Part shown: positions 32,277 through 38,769 of the stretch, in pieces
How positions within the stretch are numbered: position 1 is the stretch's first letter
Layout: each line of letters starts with the position of its first letter
IMG/VR virus record: IMGVR_UViG_3300025121_000080
Span: 1-44,973 of that record
Length of the DNA stretch: 44,973 nucleotides
Source of the DNA: a virus
Reading direction: 5' to 3' (one strand)
The notes under the pieces: generated by a model
What the model was told of the DNA's origin: nothing
The model's input: the letters and a program-made list of their open reading frames with translations, nothing else
The model's database searches: none
Made by a program: the position numbers and the translations under genes

Positions 32277-32309
32277 GTATAATTATACTCCCTTCAGTTT
32301 TGACTGCAA
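32277..32309 (-). promoter_or_regulatory. Leftward promoter with palindromic -10 before the HNH gene
   Basis: On the minus strand, TTGCAG (32309-32304), 16-bp spacer, TATAAT (32287-32282). The -10 sits within a 12-bp perfect palindrome (32277-32288), so it could also act as an operator. It is located at the end of the preceding ORF and would drive the HNH gene and genes downstream. Confidence 0.55.
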
Positions 32310-32519
32310 TTCTTTTATTGTTTCGTTGGCTTGGGCGAGTTGCTCTAGTAAATCTAGTTGATTCTGGTGTTGTTCCCGTAGGCTTGCTTCCAGTTTCCTA
32401 ACCTGCTCCGACATATCGCCAGCCTTGTCTTGCCAGAACCTTGCGGCAGATTGGAGTCCTTTGATAGTTTCGTTGGCTTGGGCGAGTTGCTTAGTAAACT
32501 CCAACTCTCTTCTCCTCAT
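32283..32519 (-). CDS. Coiled-coil protein with internal repeat, 78 aa
   Basis: Start overlaps the previous stop by ATGA. The protein is almost wholly helical and contains two copies of Gln-Leu-Ala-Gln-Ala-Asn-Glu-Thr-Ile-Lys-x-Leu-Gln-Ser (about residues 11-24 and 60-73), repeated also in DNA sequence. This points to a recent internal duplication of a heptad segment. No function assigned. Confidence 0.65.
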   Translation of the reverse strand: MRRRELEFTKQLAQANETIKGLQSAARFWQDKAGDMSEQVRKLEASLREQHQNQLDLLEQLAQANETIKELQSKLKGV

Positions 32520-32773
32520 GATGTTAAATTTGCAAGCCTAGCGACCATTTCTGGCCGCATTACCACAGTATTGCCAAACAGGTATGCCATGCCTATTGGC
32601 ACCGGATTATCTTGATAGCCAAACATATCAAGCAGCCAAGCGTTCATTTCTGCACGGAAAGCATCACTCATTGGAACCGCATCATGCAGTCTTAGCTTTG
32701 GTGGCGTGCGAGACTCAATAATATTTAATCCAGCAAAAGAAAATGGTCTAAATGCTTCGTACCCGTCATTCAT
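32516..32773 (-). CDS. Hypothetical protein, 85 aa
   Basis: Start overlaps the preceding stop. Soluble, with a hydrophobic middle (Ala-Trp-Leu-Leu-Asp-Met-Phe-Gly) and a C-terminal helical tail. It resembles short conserved phage proteins of unknown function; no motif assigned. Confidence 0.65.
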   Translation of the reverse strand: MNDGYEAFRPFSFAGLNIIESRTPPKLRLHDAVPMSDAFRAEMNAWLLDMFGYQDNPVPIGMAYLFGNTVVMRPEMVARLANLTS

Positions 32774-32988
32774 TTCTTTACCCTCCTAAATTTACCCTTA
32801 ATCGGCTTACAAATAGGCATATTAGCGATTGCCGCCGCTTGCACCACCCTGACATCTTCGCAAGCACTCATATCATTGTCTCTTGCCTTCACATCAAGCT
32901 CGGCAAGACTCAGCGCATACATCACGCAGCCAAGAACCATCCCTGCGAGAATGGAGAACGGTGCCAAGAGTTTTATCAAAGTGAGCAT
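32770..32988 (-). CDS. Small membrane protein, 72 aa
   Basis: N-terminal hydrophobic segment (residues ~4-28, with Gly-Met-Val-Leu-Gly-Cys) that may be a signal anchor, followed by a charged periplasmic or cytoplasmic region ending Lys-Phe-Arg-Arg-Val-Lys-Lys. The Leu-Gly-Cys could be a lipobox, but the hydrophobic stretch continues past it, so a membrane anchor is more likely. No good ribosome site seen. Confidence 0.55.
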   Translation of the reverse strand: MLTLIKLLAPFSILAGMVLGCVMYALSLAELDVKARDNDMSACEDVRVVQAAAIANMPICKPIKGKFRRVKK

Positions 32989-32995
32989 GGTGTAT

Positions 32996-33256
32996 TTATG
33001 GGGCCGAAGATACGTTATGCGTCAAGGCTTCTTTCGCCACGCATGACGCATCATACATTGCCATGCTATTTCTACTCGCTGGTAAATTATCGTCGTACAT
33101 TCCAGCAATATCTGATAAAGCCAGTTTTAACCTATTTATTTCATTCAGTGCTTGTCGAACGCGCAATGCTCCGACATTAAATCCAGCTTCATCAATAGCA
33201 TTAGCTACATCAGAAAGTTCCATTTCATCTTTTTCTTCTATATAGTAAAGTGACAT
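32996..33256 (-). CDS. Hypothetical protein, 86 aa
   Basis: GGAGA five bases before the ATG. Acidic and helical throughout, with Ala-Asn-Ala-Ile-Asp-Glu-Ala-Gly-Phe and Leu-Asn-Glu-Ile-Asn-Arg-Leu-Lys-Leu-Ala. It lies directly after the attC-like element in the direction of transcription. No family recognised. Confidence 0.65.
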   Translation of the reverse strand: MSLYYIEEKDEMELSDVANAIDEAGFNVGALRVRQALNEINRLKLALSDIAGMYDDNLPASRNSMAMYDASCVAKEALTHNVSSAP

Positions 33257-33269
33257 ATCATTCTCCGTT

Positions 33270-33292
33270 GAAAAAGCCGCCCAACCCGGCGG
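33270..33292 (-). terminator. Possible leftward terminator within the attC-like element
   Basis: On the minus strand, CCGCC (33292-33288) pairs with GGCGG (33281-33277), followed by CTTTTT. The stem is short. It coincides with the R' side of the attC-like inverted repeat, so the hairpin may serve both roles or only one. Confidence 0.4.
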
Positions 33293-33341
33293 TCAAGAGG
33301 GACTGCCGCAGAAGCGGCCTCGCTGAACTCACATGTTATGC
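33279..33341 (-). other. Solitary attC-like inverted repeat
   Basis: Read on the minus strand, R'' GCATAAC (33341-33335) and R' GTTGGGC (33285-33279, a perfect GTTRRRY match) bound imperfectly complementary L''/L' arms. A central 5-bp GCCGC/GCGGC hairpin and 6-base spacers complete the layout. Total 63 bp, the usual length of integron attC sites. It lies between ssb and the next gene. No partner core site is found nearby, so it could be a single remnant or a chance hairpin/terminator. Confidence 0.45.
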
Positions 33342-33393
33342 CCCAAACAAACGGATGTACTCCGGGGTCTTTTGGGTGACAAGATTATTCTCC

Positions 33394-33840
33394 CTAAAAT
33401 GGCAAATCATCAGACATATCTTCAAACCCTTTTGGTAAAGGCTTTTGTTCATTTGCTATCGGCTTCGTTGCCACTGGCGCATCATGTGGAACATCCGGCC
33501 TGCCAGAGTTTGTCCCACCAAGCATCTGGATATTGTCAGCGATAATCTTGGTCGAGTAACGCTCCACGCCTTCCTTGTCCTTGTATTTGTCGGTCTTCAT
33601 CTTCCCGCTGATATAGATTTGGGAGCCTTTTTTCAGATACTCAGCACAGATTTCAGCCAACTTCCCGAAGGCAGAGATGTTCACCCACTCGGTAGATTCT
33701 TGCTTAACTCCAGACTTGTCCTTCCATTGGCTACCAACTGCGATAGAAAAACTGGCAACAGCTTTGCCATCGGTCATGTATCGAACATCAACGTCCTTAC
33801 CAAGCCTTCCGATAAACGAACACTGGTTGAGGTCACTCAT
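33394..33840 (-). CDS. ssb: Single-stranded DNA-binding protein
   Basis: 148-residue SSB with an OB-fold N-terminal ~105 residues (Asn-Gln-Cys-Ser-Phe-Ile-Gly-Arg-Leu-Gly-Lys-Asp ... Ala-Ser-Phe-Ser-Ile-Ala-Val) and the conserved acidic tip Met-Ser-Asp-Asp-Leu-Pro-Phe, which recruits partner proteins. Coats ssDNA during replication or recombination and probably works with the Erf protein next to it. The ATG at 33840 follows AGGAGA and overlaps the erf stop. Confidence 0.92.
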   Translation of the reverse strand: MSDLNQCSFIGRLGKDVDVRYMTDGKAVASFSIAVGSQWKDKSGVKQESTEWVNISAFGKLAEICAEYLKKGSQIYISGKMKTDKYKDKEGVERYSTKIIADNIQMLGGTNSGRPDVPHDAPVATKPIANEQKPLPKGFEDMSDDLPF

Positions 33841-34460
33841 TTCTTTTCTCCTTGTGCTTTCTTGATTGCCGCACGCTCTTTTGAATCCAGTCTTGACCAC
33901 AAAGCTATCTTCTCGTCTGCATCTGTGACTTCGTGCAACGTGCCTAACGCATCATCCATCTTGTCAGCTTCCATGCAAGCCCTGACGCTATCAACAATTC
34001 CCTGCAATTCGCGTTGCTTGGCTTCTGGCATGGTGTCCCAGACGCTTGCGGGGACGGATTTGACTATCTTTGAATCTTGTCCGGTAGTCGCATCCAACAC
34101 ATCATGCTCGACTATTTCCATGGCTGTAACCCACAAATAACGCCTGAGATAGGTCTGTGCTGCGCCGAGATTCTGGATTGGGTGACAACCCTTCAGGTTC
34201 GCTTCAGCCATCGGGGAATAGATGCACAGAGATGTCATATCCTCTGTGTCGGTAATTTGCAAACTAGCAAGGTCATCATCATTATTACCATAACTTATCA
34301 CTCCGCATAGCCCAATCTCTGCGAATATCTTTTGCACGGCAGGAAGGAAGTCTCCCAACTCGAAATATGAATAACCTGCAAACTTGTTGTGTCCGGTCTT
34401 TTCAAGTTTGGTATTTTGAAGCCTGATACGGGCTTCCATCAATTTCTTATGCACTGACAT
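33837..34460 (-). CDS. erf: ERF-family single-strand annealing recombinase
   Basis: 207 residues. The Erf signature Leu-Gly-Ala-Ala-Gln-Thr-Tyr-Leu-Arg-Arg-Tyr-Leu-Trp (about residues 98-110) is preceded by the Tyr-Ser-Tyr-Phe-Glu-Leu-Gly-Asp-Phe-Leu-Pro motif. The C-terminal ~70 residues are an acidic/basic helical region. P22 Erf anneals complementary strands and helps circularise the injected, terminally redundant genome, consistent with the permuted ends seen here. The ATG at 34460 (Met-Ser-Val-His) has AAGGA seven bases upstream; longer forms would extend into the upstream gene. Confidence 0.9.
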   Translation of the reverse strand: MSVHKKLMEARIRLQNTKLEKTGHNKFAGYSYFELGDFLPAVQKIFAEIGLCGVISYGNNDDDLASLQITDTEDMTSLCIYSPMAEANLKGCHPIQNLGAAQTYLRRYLWVTAMEIVEHDVLDATTGQDSKIVKSVPASVWDTMPEAKQRELQGIVDSVRACMEADKMDDALGTLHEVTDADEKIALWSRLDSKERAAIKKAQGEKK

Positions 34461-34629
34461 TTTCATTCCTTTCATGTGATGCAACAAACTTCTCAAAATC
34501 CTGATTGAATGGAATATATTTTTCCAAGTCTTTCTGCATATCTTCCCATTGCTGGCATTCAAACATGTCGTTCCCAGACAGATTCTCACGTTGTTCTTGC
34601 TCTGCTGCATATTCAGATGATCGGCTCAT
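34447..34629 (-). CDS. Small acidic hypothetical protein, 60 aa
   Basis: Overlaps the upstream gene (ATGA) and the downstream erf gene by 14 bp. Very rich in Glu, Gln and Asn, mostly helical. Could be an Erf partner by position alone. No family recognised. Confidence 0.6.
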   Translation of the reverse strand: MSRSSEYAAEQEQRENLSGNDMFECQQWEDMQKDLEKYIPFNQDFEKFVASHERNENVSA

Positions 34630-35045
34630 TCCATCGCTCCCTTAATCGCCTCAATGGCTGCCGCTTGGTCATCTGGATTAGTATAGGCTAATGCTGGATA
34701 ATAATAGGTTGAAATTTTCACCTCATTATCCGGCCTTGGTATCGTCACAGTGATGGTCTTTTTGGGTGGATTCCAAGAGTAATCGTCGGCAAAATTCGGG
34801 TAATTAGTTACTCCAAAAATTACGCATTCTGCGCCGCTTTTTTTTAAATAAAGCGTATCCCCCTCAAACACAGGCTTGCCCTCTACCTCTGCTATGGATG
34901 CGCGGTATATTTCACCCCCACTCCACGATGGAGTGTTTCCGGATACATGAGTCCACTCACCTTCTGGGTTTCTTCCACGGCGATATTGAACAGTAGCCCC
35001 ATCAGCCCATAATTTAATTACTGCTGCGTGTTTATGTGGTTTCAT
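34626..35045 (-). CDS. Conserved phage hypothetical protein, 139 aa
   Basis: The N-terminal His-Lys-His-Ala-Ala-Val-Ile-Lys-Leu-Trp-Ala-Asp-Gly-Ala-Thr-Val-Gln-Tyr-Arg (residues 4-22) is a motif I know from many early phage proteins of unknown role. A beta-rich middle and an acidic C-terminal helix (Asp-Asp-Gln-Ala-Ala-Ala-Ile-Glu-Ala-Ile) follow. Start immediately follows the preceding TAA, with GAGGAG upstream. Confidence 0.75.
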   Translation of the reverse strand: MKPHKHAAVIKLWADGATVQYRRGRNPEGEWTHVSGNTPSWSGGEIYRASIAEVEGKPVFEGDTLYLKKSGAECVIFGVTNYPNFADDYSWNPPKKTITVTIPRPDNEVKISTYYYPALAYTNPDDQAAAIEAIKGAME

Positions 35046-35330
35046 TTACGCCTCCTCTGGCATACAGGTACAGCATCCCGCAGCGGCTATCCGGCGCAGA
35101 CACTCTTCATCGTGATTGCAGACCGTCGCAATATTGACTGGCTTTCTGCGTTCTTCTGCAATCTGATGTGAATCCATCCATTCCGCGCGGTCAGCGAAGG
35201 CTGGTTCATCGTTATAGATTCTGCGCTCTGTATACACGGTGGCATCCTCGATGATCTTCTGGCTGTTATTGGCGACACGGATCACATCTCCGAAGATGGC
35301 TGCGAAGTTGTTGTTGAGTTTGTTTTGCAT
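35046..35330 (-). CDS. Hypothetical protein with C-terminal Cys cluster, 94 aa
   Basis: AAGGGGGA ribosome site overlapping the stop of the pentapeptide gene; ATG at 35330 selected over an in-frame start 30 bases upstream. The C-terminus has Cys-Asn-His-Asp-Glu-Glu-Cys ... Gly-Cys-Cys-Thr-Cys, a possible metal site. No family recognised. Confidence 0.65.
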   Translation of the reverse strand: MQNKLNNNFAAIFGDVIRVANNSQKIIEDATVYTERRIYNDEPAFADRAEWMDSHQIAEERRKPVNIATVCNHDEECLRRIAAAGCCTCMPEEA

Positions 35331-35331
35331 G

Positions 35332-35880
35332 TTATCCCCCTTGGTGTGTTTTAGCCGCAAGCAAAATCAATTCACGGTTCTTTTTCCAGAACTCGGCGGC
35401 GTGTGAGTCCATTTTTGCAATTTTCTCATCATCAAAATCAATCCACTCCTGCGTAGAGTGGAATTCGCATCCAATCTTGATATGTGCATCGAAAATCATC
35501 ACAGACCAACGGAGACCGAGGATTTGCAGGATGCCCTTAGTGAGTGTGGCGATGCCATATATCGCCCCGGCCAGATTCGCCCCGTCCAGATTCGCCCCGT
35601 CCAGATTCGCCCCGTCCAGATTCGCCCTGACCAGATTCGCCCTGGCCAGATTCGCCCTGACCAGATTCGCCCCGTCCAGATTCGCCCCGTCCAGATACGC
35701 CCCGTCCAGATACGCCCCGGCCAGATTCGCCCCGTCCAGATACGCCCCGGCCAGATACACCCCGTCCAGATTCGCCCTGATTCTAACGGCAGCCTCAACT
35801 GTCAATTTGATGCTATTATTTTCGCAGTCGTGCGAAAAAATTACTCTTGAATCAAACCGTGATTTTATTTCGATGAGCAT
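35332..35880 (-). CDS. Pentapeptide-repeat protein
   Basis: 182 residues. Residues ~32-107 are pentapeptide repeats of the form Ala-(Asn/Tyr)-Leu-(Asp/Ala/Val)-(Gly/Arg), expected to form a quadrilateral beta-helix. The C-terminal ~75 residues (Ile-Leu-Gln-Ile-Leu-Gly-Leu-Arg-Trp-Ser ... Ala-Ala-Glu-Phe-Trp-Lys-Lys-Asn) form a cap. Such proteins can mimic DNA and protect or inhibit DNA enzymes (for example gyrase), but many have no known role. GGGGGA lies upstream of the ATG. The coding DNA is a near-perfect 15-bp tandem repeat. Confidence 0.85.
   Translation of the reverse strand: MLIEIKSRFDSRVIFSHDCENNSIKLTVEAAVRIRANLDGVYLAGAYLDGANLAGAYLDGAYLDGANLDGANLVRANLARANLVRANLDGANLDGANLDGANLAGAIYGIATLTKGILQILGLRWSVMIFDAHIKIGCEFHSTQEWIDFDDEKIAKMDSHAAEFWKKNRELILLAAKTHQGG
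35563..35772. repeat. Fourteen 15-bp tandem repeats in the pentapeptide gene
   Basis: Fourteen contiguous units of consensus CGCCCCGTCCAGATT, with substitutions mainly at positions 6-8 and 15. Period 15 equals one pentapeptide. The period keeps all frames open, so the long plus-strand ORFs here are shadows. Unit gain or loss by slippage would change the helix length. Confidence 0.95.
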
Positions 35881-36127
35881 GATTCCCCCATAAGTTAAAT
35901 TTGAGCCAATGATGGTCTGCATTGGCACAGGCTGTGATTCGGGTTTTCAGTTCGGAACTTAGTAATCCGCTATAACACAACGCATGGCCGATGCTGACTG
36001 CACGCTGACCTAAGTGCAGTAATGGGCCTGAATACTCACGATGCACAGGCTTTTGGCGGATGGTGCTTAATGGTATTTTGCACAAGGCAAGAGGGGCAGG
36101 TTTAGCTCTCCTCACCATCTCATCCAT
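35852..36127 (-). CDS. Doubtful ORF, 91 aa
   Basis: Open frame between the promoter-proximal genes and the pentapeptide gene, overlapping the start of the latter by 29 bp. No ribosome site before the ATG at 36127, and the composition is Leu/Ser/His/Arg-rich without a recognisable motif. It is retained because the operon would otherwise contain a ~400-bp gap. It may be a decayed gene or non-coding. Confidence 0.3.
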   Translation of the reverse strand: MDEMVRRAKPAPLALCKIPLSTIRQKPVHREYSGPLLHLGQRAVSIGHALCYSGLLSSELKTRITACANADHHWLKFNLWGNHAHRNKITV

Positions 36128-36274
36128 CCGGCAATTCTTACTTCATTTGAATCCGGCAATATGCCTACAACTCAATACTGGCGCGGGTTATGTATCTACT
36201 ACGATTCCACCCGATCCAGCGTTTCGCTGATACTTCTCAGGTTTTGTTCGATCCGGTGCTGCTACACCTACGCT

Positions 36275-36415
36275 TTAATACTGTGTCCCAAAGTGTCTCT
36301 GGATTGCGTTATTTACCACCAACACTGCACTGATAGGTACTATCCTTGACCAATCCATGTGCCAGCAATAGGACAACAGGAAAGGGCGTTTATTTGTACT
36401 TTGACGATAGCTCAC
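36275..36415 (-). CDS. Possible small protein, 46 aa, GTG start
   Basis: The GTG at 36415 overlaps the stop of the upstream gene (GTGA), with AGAGGTG five bases upstream inside that gene. The product has a basic start (Arg-Gln-Ser-Thr-Asn-Lys-Arg) and a hydrophobic stretch (Ile-Val-Pro-Ile-Ser-Ala-Val-Leu-Val-Val). Weak evidence beyond the coupling. Confidence 0.4.
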   Translation of the reverse strand: MSYRQSTNKRPFLLSYCWHMDWSRIVPISAVLVVNNAIQRHFGTQY

Positions 36416-36723
36416 TTTGTCACCTCTTTGGCTTTGGCAAGGGCTACGCGAATTGCCGGTAATACAACAGTTCGACCAGTTACGCCAATTTTGTCAATAT
36501 TGCGGTCAACCAGATATTTTTCTGCCAACTCCAAAGCCGCCACCAGTTCATCATGCGATTGCTTGAGGGCATCCCATCCGTTTACACATTGGACGATACG
36601 GGCTGCGGTATCTTCAGCACTATCTCCGTTCTTCCACATGTCAGCGACAGGCAAACCAAACTCACTGCGAATGGTCAAGCAACTTCTATTTTTTTCAACA
36701 CTCCACTTACCCTTCGTATACAT
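36412..36723 (-). CDS. Early operon first gene, hypothetical phage protein, 103 aa
   Basis: First gene behind the leftward promoter. The pattern Lys-Gly-Lys-Trp-Ser-Val-Glu ... Ala-Ala-Arg-Ile-Val-Gln-Cys-Val-Asn-Gly-Trp-Asp-Ala-Leu ... Leu-Val-Ala-Ala-Leu-Glu-Leu-Ala occurs in a very common group of small early phage proteins of unknown function. The ATG at 36723 was preferred to a TTG 15 bases upstream that is part of the GGGGGA ribosome site. Confidence 0.75.
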   Translation of the reverse strand: MYTKGKWSVEKNRSCLTIRSEFGLPVADMWKNGDSAEDTAARIVQCVNGWDALKQSHDELVAALELAEKYLVDRNIDKIGVTGRTVVLPAIRVALAKAKEVTK

Positions 36724-36794
36724 TCTCAATTCCCCCAAGTAATGTTCATTAGCGGTTTACTGCGTTTCCTATCTCGTATTAGGCTACGGACTCT

Positions 36795-36822
36795 ATTATC
36801 CATATTCTAAACCCCTTGTCAA
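36795..36822 (-). promoter_or_regulatory. Leftward early promoter
   Basis: On the minus strand, TTGACA (36822-36817), 16-bp spacer, GATAAT (36800-36795). It would start transcription near 36788, ~65 nt before the first gene, and drive the 36723-30981 operon. Its -35 lies 6 bp from the -35 of the divergent rightward promoter, so one regulator could control both. Confidence 0.75.
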
Positions 36823-36828
36823 TACCCC

Positions 36829-36857
36829 TTGCACATTTATTTGAAATATGCGACAAT
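36829..36857 (+). promoter_or_regulatory. Rightward early promoter
   Basis: TTGCAC (36829-36834), 17-bp spacer, GACAAT (36852-36857), starting near 36864, just before the 36882 gene with its GGAGG ribosome site. Back-to-back with the leftward promoter. Confidence 0.65.
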
Positions 36858-36881
36858 GCCTCATCAGTTGGAGGTTTTACA

Positions 36882-37061
36882 ATGAAAATGAAGCAAACAA
36901 TACTTGAAGCAAAGGCGCGTAGGGCTTCGTTATTGGCTCAATTTGACGCGATTGAGCCTAAGTGGGGGGCTATACAAGCTCTAGCGAATCAAAATAATGT
37001 AACAAATGCTAGAATATGGCAGTTATTGCGCCAAGCCAAGATTGAGGCGATTAAAGAGTAA
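36882..37061 (+). CDS. Small putative DNA-binding regulator, 59 aa
   Basis: First gene of the rightward transcript, placed like cro. GGAGG seven bases before the ATG; an in-frame upstream start at 36816 would lie in the promoter. Basic protein; residues ~28-54 (Trp-Gly-Ala-Ile-Gln-Ala-Leu-Ala-Asn-Gln-Asn-Asn-Val-Thr-Asn-Ala-Arg-Ile-Trp-Gln) could form a helix-turn-helix with recognition helix Asn-Ala-Arg-Ile-Trp-Gln-Leu-Leu-Arg. By place and size it may repress the divergent promoters. The DNA-binding role is inferred. Confidence 0.6.
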   Translation: MKMKQTILEAKARRASLLAQFDAIEPKWGAIQALANQNNVTNARIWQLLRQAKIEAIKE

Positions 37062-37439
37062 GCATCAAGACGCATGAGGATTGCTGTTCTGCATAAACAG
37101 TTCCGTGCAGGGAAGCGACTTGACAATGGTCGTTTAGTCCTCAGTCGTGTTGGTGAATGCGTAGGCTGATACGCAGCGCAGCGAGTATAGTGATGACTTC
37201 GGAAATTCATTATAGCGACCGAAAAGCCGGAGATCAGCACCGGCCACCAACTTCAAACCACCTCCAGGTCTTTTCCCCTACTGGAGTTTCAAAGGCTATC
37301 CAATCTAAACGGGTAGCCTTCTTTCTGTTCATTAGCTTGACGTTTCATAGACTTAGGCGTATAAAGTTCAAATGCGCTGGCCTACATCCCCTCAGAGCGT
37401 TCTAAGAAACCGCAGACGAGATGGATGATAGGACGAAGG

Positions 37440-37468
37440 AACCCCACTTAGATCAGGTGGGGTTTTTT
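37440..37468 (+). terminator. Rho-independent terminator
   Basis: AACCCCAC (37440-37447) pairs with GTGGGGTT (37457-37464), 9-nt loop, six-T run (37463-37468). It ends the rightward early transcript after the 36882 gene, making a ~380-nt 3' untranslated region. Confidence 0.9.
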
Positions 37469-37512
37469 CACATTTAGCTTGCAATTTATAATCACATCGT
37501 TTAATATTCTGA

Positions 37513-37670
37513 CATTACCGCCTTGGAAACGGTATGACAAATGAGCGGAGTTGACAGAAAGTGTCAGCCAACCCGCACGATTCTCATTTATCTACGGGTT
37601 GACCTAAAGCCGCTTACGTCATAGAAACACCAACTAAGCCGCTTACGTCCCCTCGTACAGCGGCTTTTTT
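37513..37670 (+). ncRNA. Candidate small RNA
   Basis: Bounded by a promoter-like pair (TTGCAA 37479-37484, 17 bp, TAATAT 37502-37507) and the strong terminator at 37636-37670, with no ORF between. It would give a ~158-nt RNA that includes a TGACA/TGTCA stem and an ACCG/CGGT stem. The promoter -10 is weak, so this is a hypothesis. Confidence 0.35.
37636..37670 (+). terminator. Rho-independent terminator with long stem
   Basis: AAGCCGCT (37636-37643) pairs with AGCGGCTT (37659-37666). An inner TACG/CGTA extension is separated by one bulged C (37658). A six-T run follows (37665-37670). Confidence 0.92.
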
Positions 37671-37741
37671 ATTGGCCGCTAACCTGATAGTGTTTTGTGA
37701 AGGTGTGAGCAGATGAGTAGGATGACGAGGTAACGTCCACG

Positions 37742-37945
37742 ATGAGCAGGAAAACTTTAGGATTGCGCGAACGGCAGGCTAGAAAACGGAGATTCCGTGG
37801 TGGTATGTTTTGTATTACATCCACAACTTCAGTTGGTAAGTTCAAAGCTGGTCGCAAACACATGCTTAGGTTGTCGCGCCTGTTTCATCGTCTGACCGTG
37901 GCTGAATCTGAAAAACGGGCAAATGGTGCACCGGAGACCAACTGA
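37742..37945 (+). CDS. Small very basic protein, 67 aa (uncertain)
   Basis: Arg/Lys-rich (Arg-Glu-Arg-Gln-Ala-Arg-Lys-Arg-Arg-Phe-Arg; Lys-Phe-Lys-Ala-Gly-Arg-Lys-His), so it could bind RNA or DNA, for example as an antiterminator, at a place where a lambdoid phage would have one. The only nearby ribosome-site candidate (GAGG) lies 11 bases upstream. Stops crowd the flanks. May be real or a chance ORF. Confidence 0.4.
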   Translation: MSRKTLGLRERQARKRRFRGGMFCITSTTSVGKFKAGRKHMLRLSRLFHRLTVAESEKRANGAPETN

Positions 37946-38594
37946 CAGCATCATCGCTTGTGGTAGCGTACAAGCCACCTTCACTAAGCACTATCAGCCC
38001 ACCTCAGAGCGGGTTAGCAAATGGCCTAACATCGGGCGCACTCAGAACAGATAGCAAGATAGCCCTAACTCACAAGCCGGGGCTGGCAGAAACGATCATC
38101 ACATGCCGCGAAACAGGTTAAAGCACAATGCCATTAGGAGCCTAGCAGACTTAATCTGCACCTGATAATGAGTGGATGATCCCCCGTAAGGGTTTTGAAT
38201 GATGGTGAACGCATAGGTACTGACTTGTACTGCTTACATGCCTAGTCCTGCTGTAGTGGTGGGATACTTTGCAAAGCTAGTAGTAACGGATGAGATGAAA
38301 TGCCGTGAATGTTGGGTATAAGCACCAACCGCCATCAATCAAAGCCTTCATGGAGCCTCGCTAGGGAGGGCTAAGTGCATGGCTTGTGTGCCGAGTATTA
38401 AATCTATCGGTAGTACCTTTCAATTATTCCAAGATGCTTTATTCTATTACGCTTGAAGCATGAAACGAGTATGATAAATCTGGTATTGACAGCAGTACCT
38501 AGATAAACGATAATGAATCTATACTGACGCGCCTTAAAAGTTAGGTTAGGCAAAAGGATAAAATAGGTTAAAAACAGTCGATAAAAGGATAAGA
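37946..38594. other. ~650 bp non-coding region upstream of the small-ORF operon
   Basis: Stop codons are frequent in all six frames and no ORF has a ribosome site. It contains direct TACTG repeats around 38217-38232 and short inverted repeats, and ends in the first copy of the 35-bp promoter (38481-38515). Such a conserved-length gap in a compact phage may hold the replication origin or a structured RNA. Neither is demonstrated. Confidence 0.5.
38481..38515 (+). promoter_or_regulatory. Early promoter P1 (35-bp repeat, copy 1)
   Basis: TTGACA (38486-38491), 17-bp spacer, GATAAT (38509-38514). A GGTA...TACC inverted repeat overlaps the -35, giving a potential operator. The whole 35-bp block is identical to 39317-39351. 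Drives the 38595 gene, ~75 nt downstream. Confidence 0.85.
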
Positions 38595-38768
38595 ATGAAA
38601 AACTATGATGAGTTAAGCAAGCGTATCGAAGCAATCACCAATAGCTTGGCACACACGCCAACTCGGTTAATTTTTGTTAAATTTTCGGCGGAAATGTTCT
38701 CTGAAATTGATCGCTTAAACAGAGAAATAAGACGCTTAACAAATGAACTTGACAAGGTGGGGTTCTAA
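38595..38768 (+). CDS. Small helical protein, 57 aa
   Basis: AAGGA ribosome site five bases before the ATG. Charged, helical C-terminal half (Glu-Ile-Asp-Arg-Leu-Asn-Arg-Glu-Ile-Arg-Arg-Leu-Thr-Asn-Glu-Leu) suggesting a short coiled coil. First gene after P1. No family recognised. Confidence 0.65.
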   Translation: MKNYDELSKRIEAITNSLAHTPTRLIFVKFSAEMFSEIDRLNREIRRLTNELDKVGF

Positions 38769-38769
38769 A

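Larger units (their letters stand above)
37062..37741. other. Largely non-coding segment with two terminators and a candidate RNA
   Basis: 680 bp without a convincing gene. It contains a hairpin with GCCGG/CCGGC arms (37226-37244), the first terminator (37440-37468), a promoter-like pair (37479-37507), inverted repeat TGACA/TGTCA (about 37550-37565) and the second terminator (37636-37670). The 14-mer AAGCCGCTTACGTC occurs twice (about 37608 and 37637). Short plus-strand ORFs here lack ribosome sites. Confidence 0.6.

Noticed and set aside
35563-35772. CRISPR-like repeat array
   Set aside because: Units are contiguous 15-mers without spacers and lie inside a coding sequence.
35458-35893. Long plus-strand ORFs (130 and 138 aa) of repetitive sequence
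   Set aside because: Mirror frames kept open by the 15-bp period of the pentapeptide gene on the other strand; no ribosome sites.
36161-36349. 62-aa plus-strand ORF
   Set aside because: Cys/Tyr/Leu-rich, no ribosome site, opposite to the operon.
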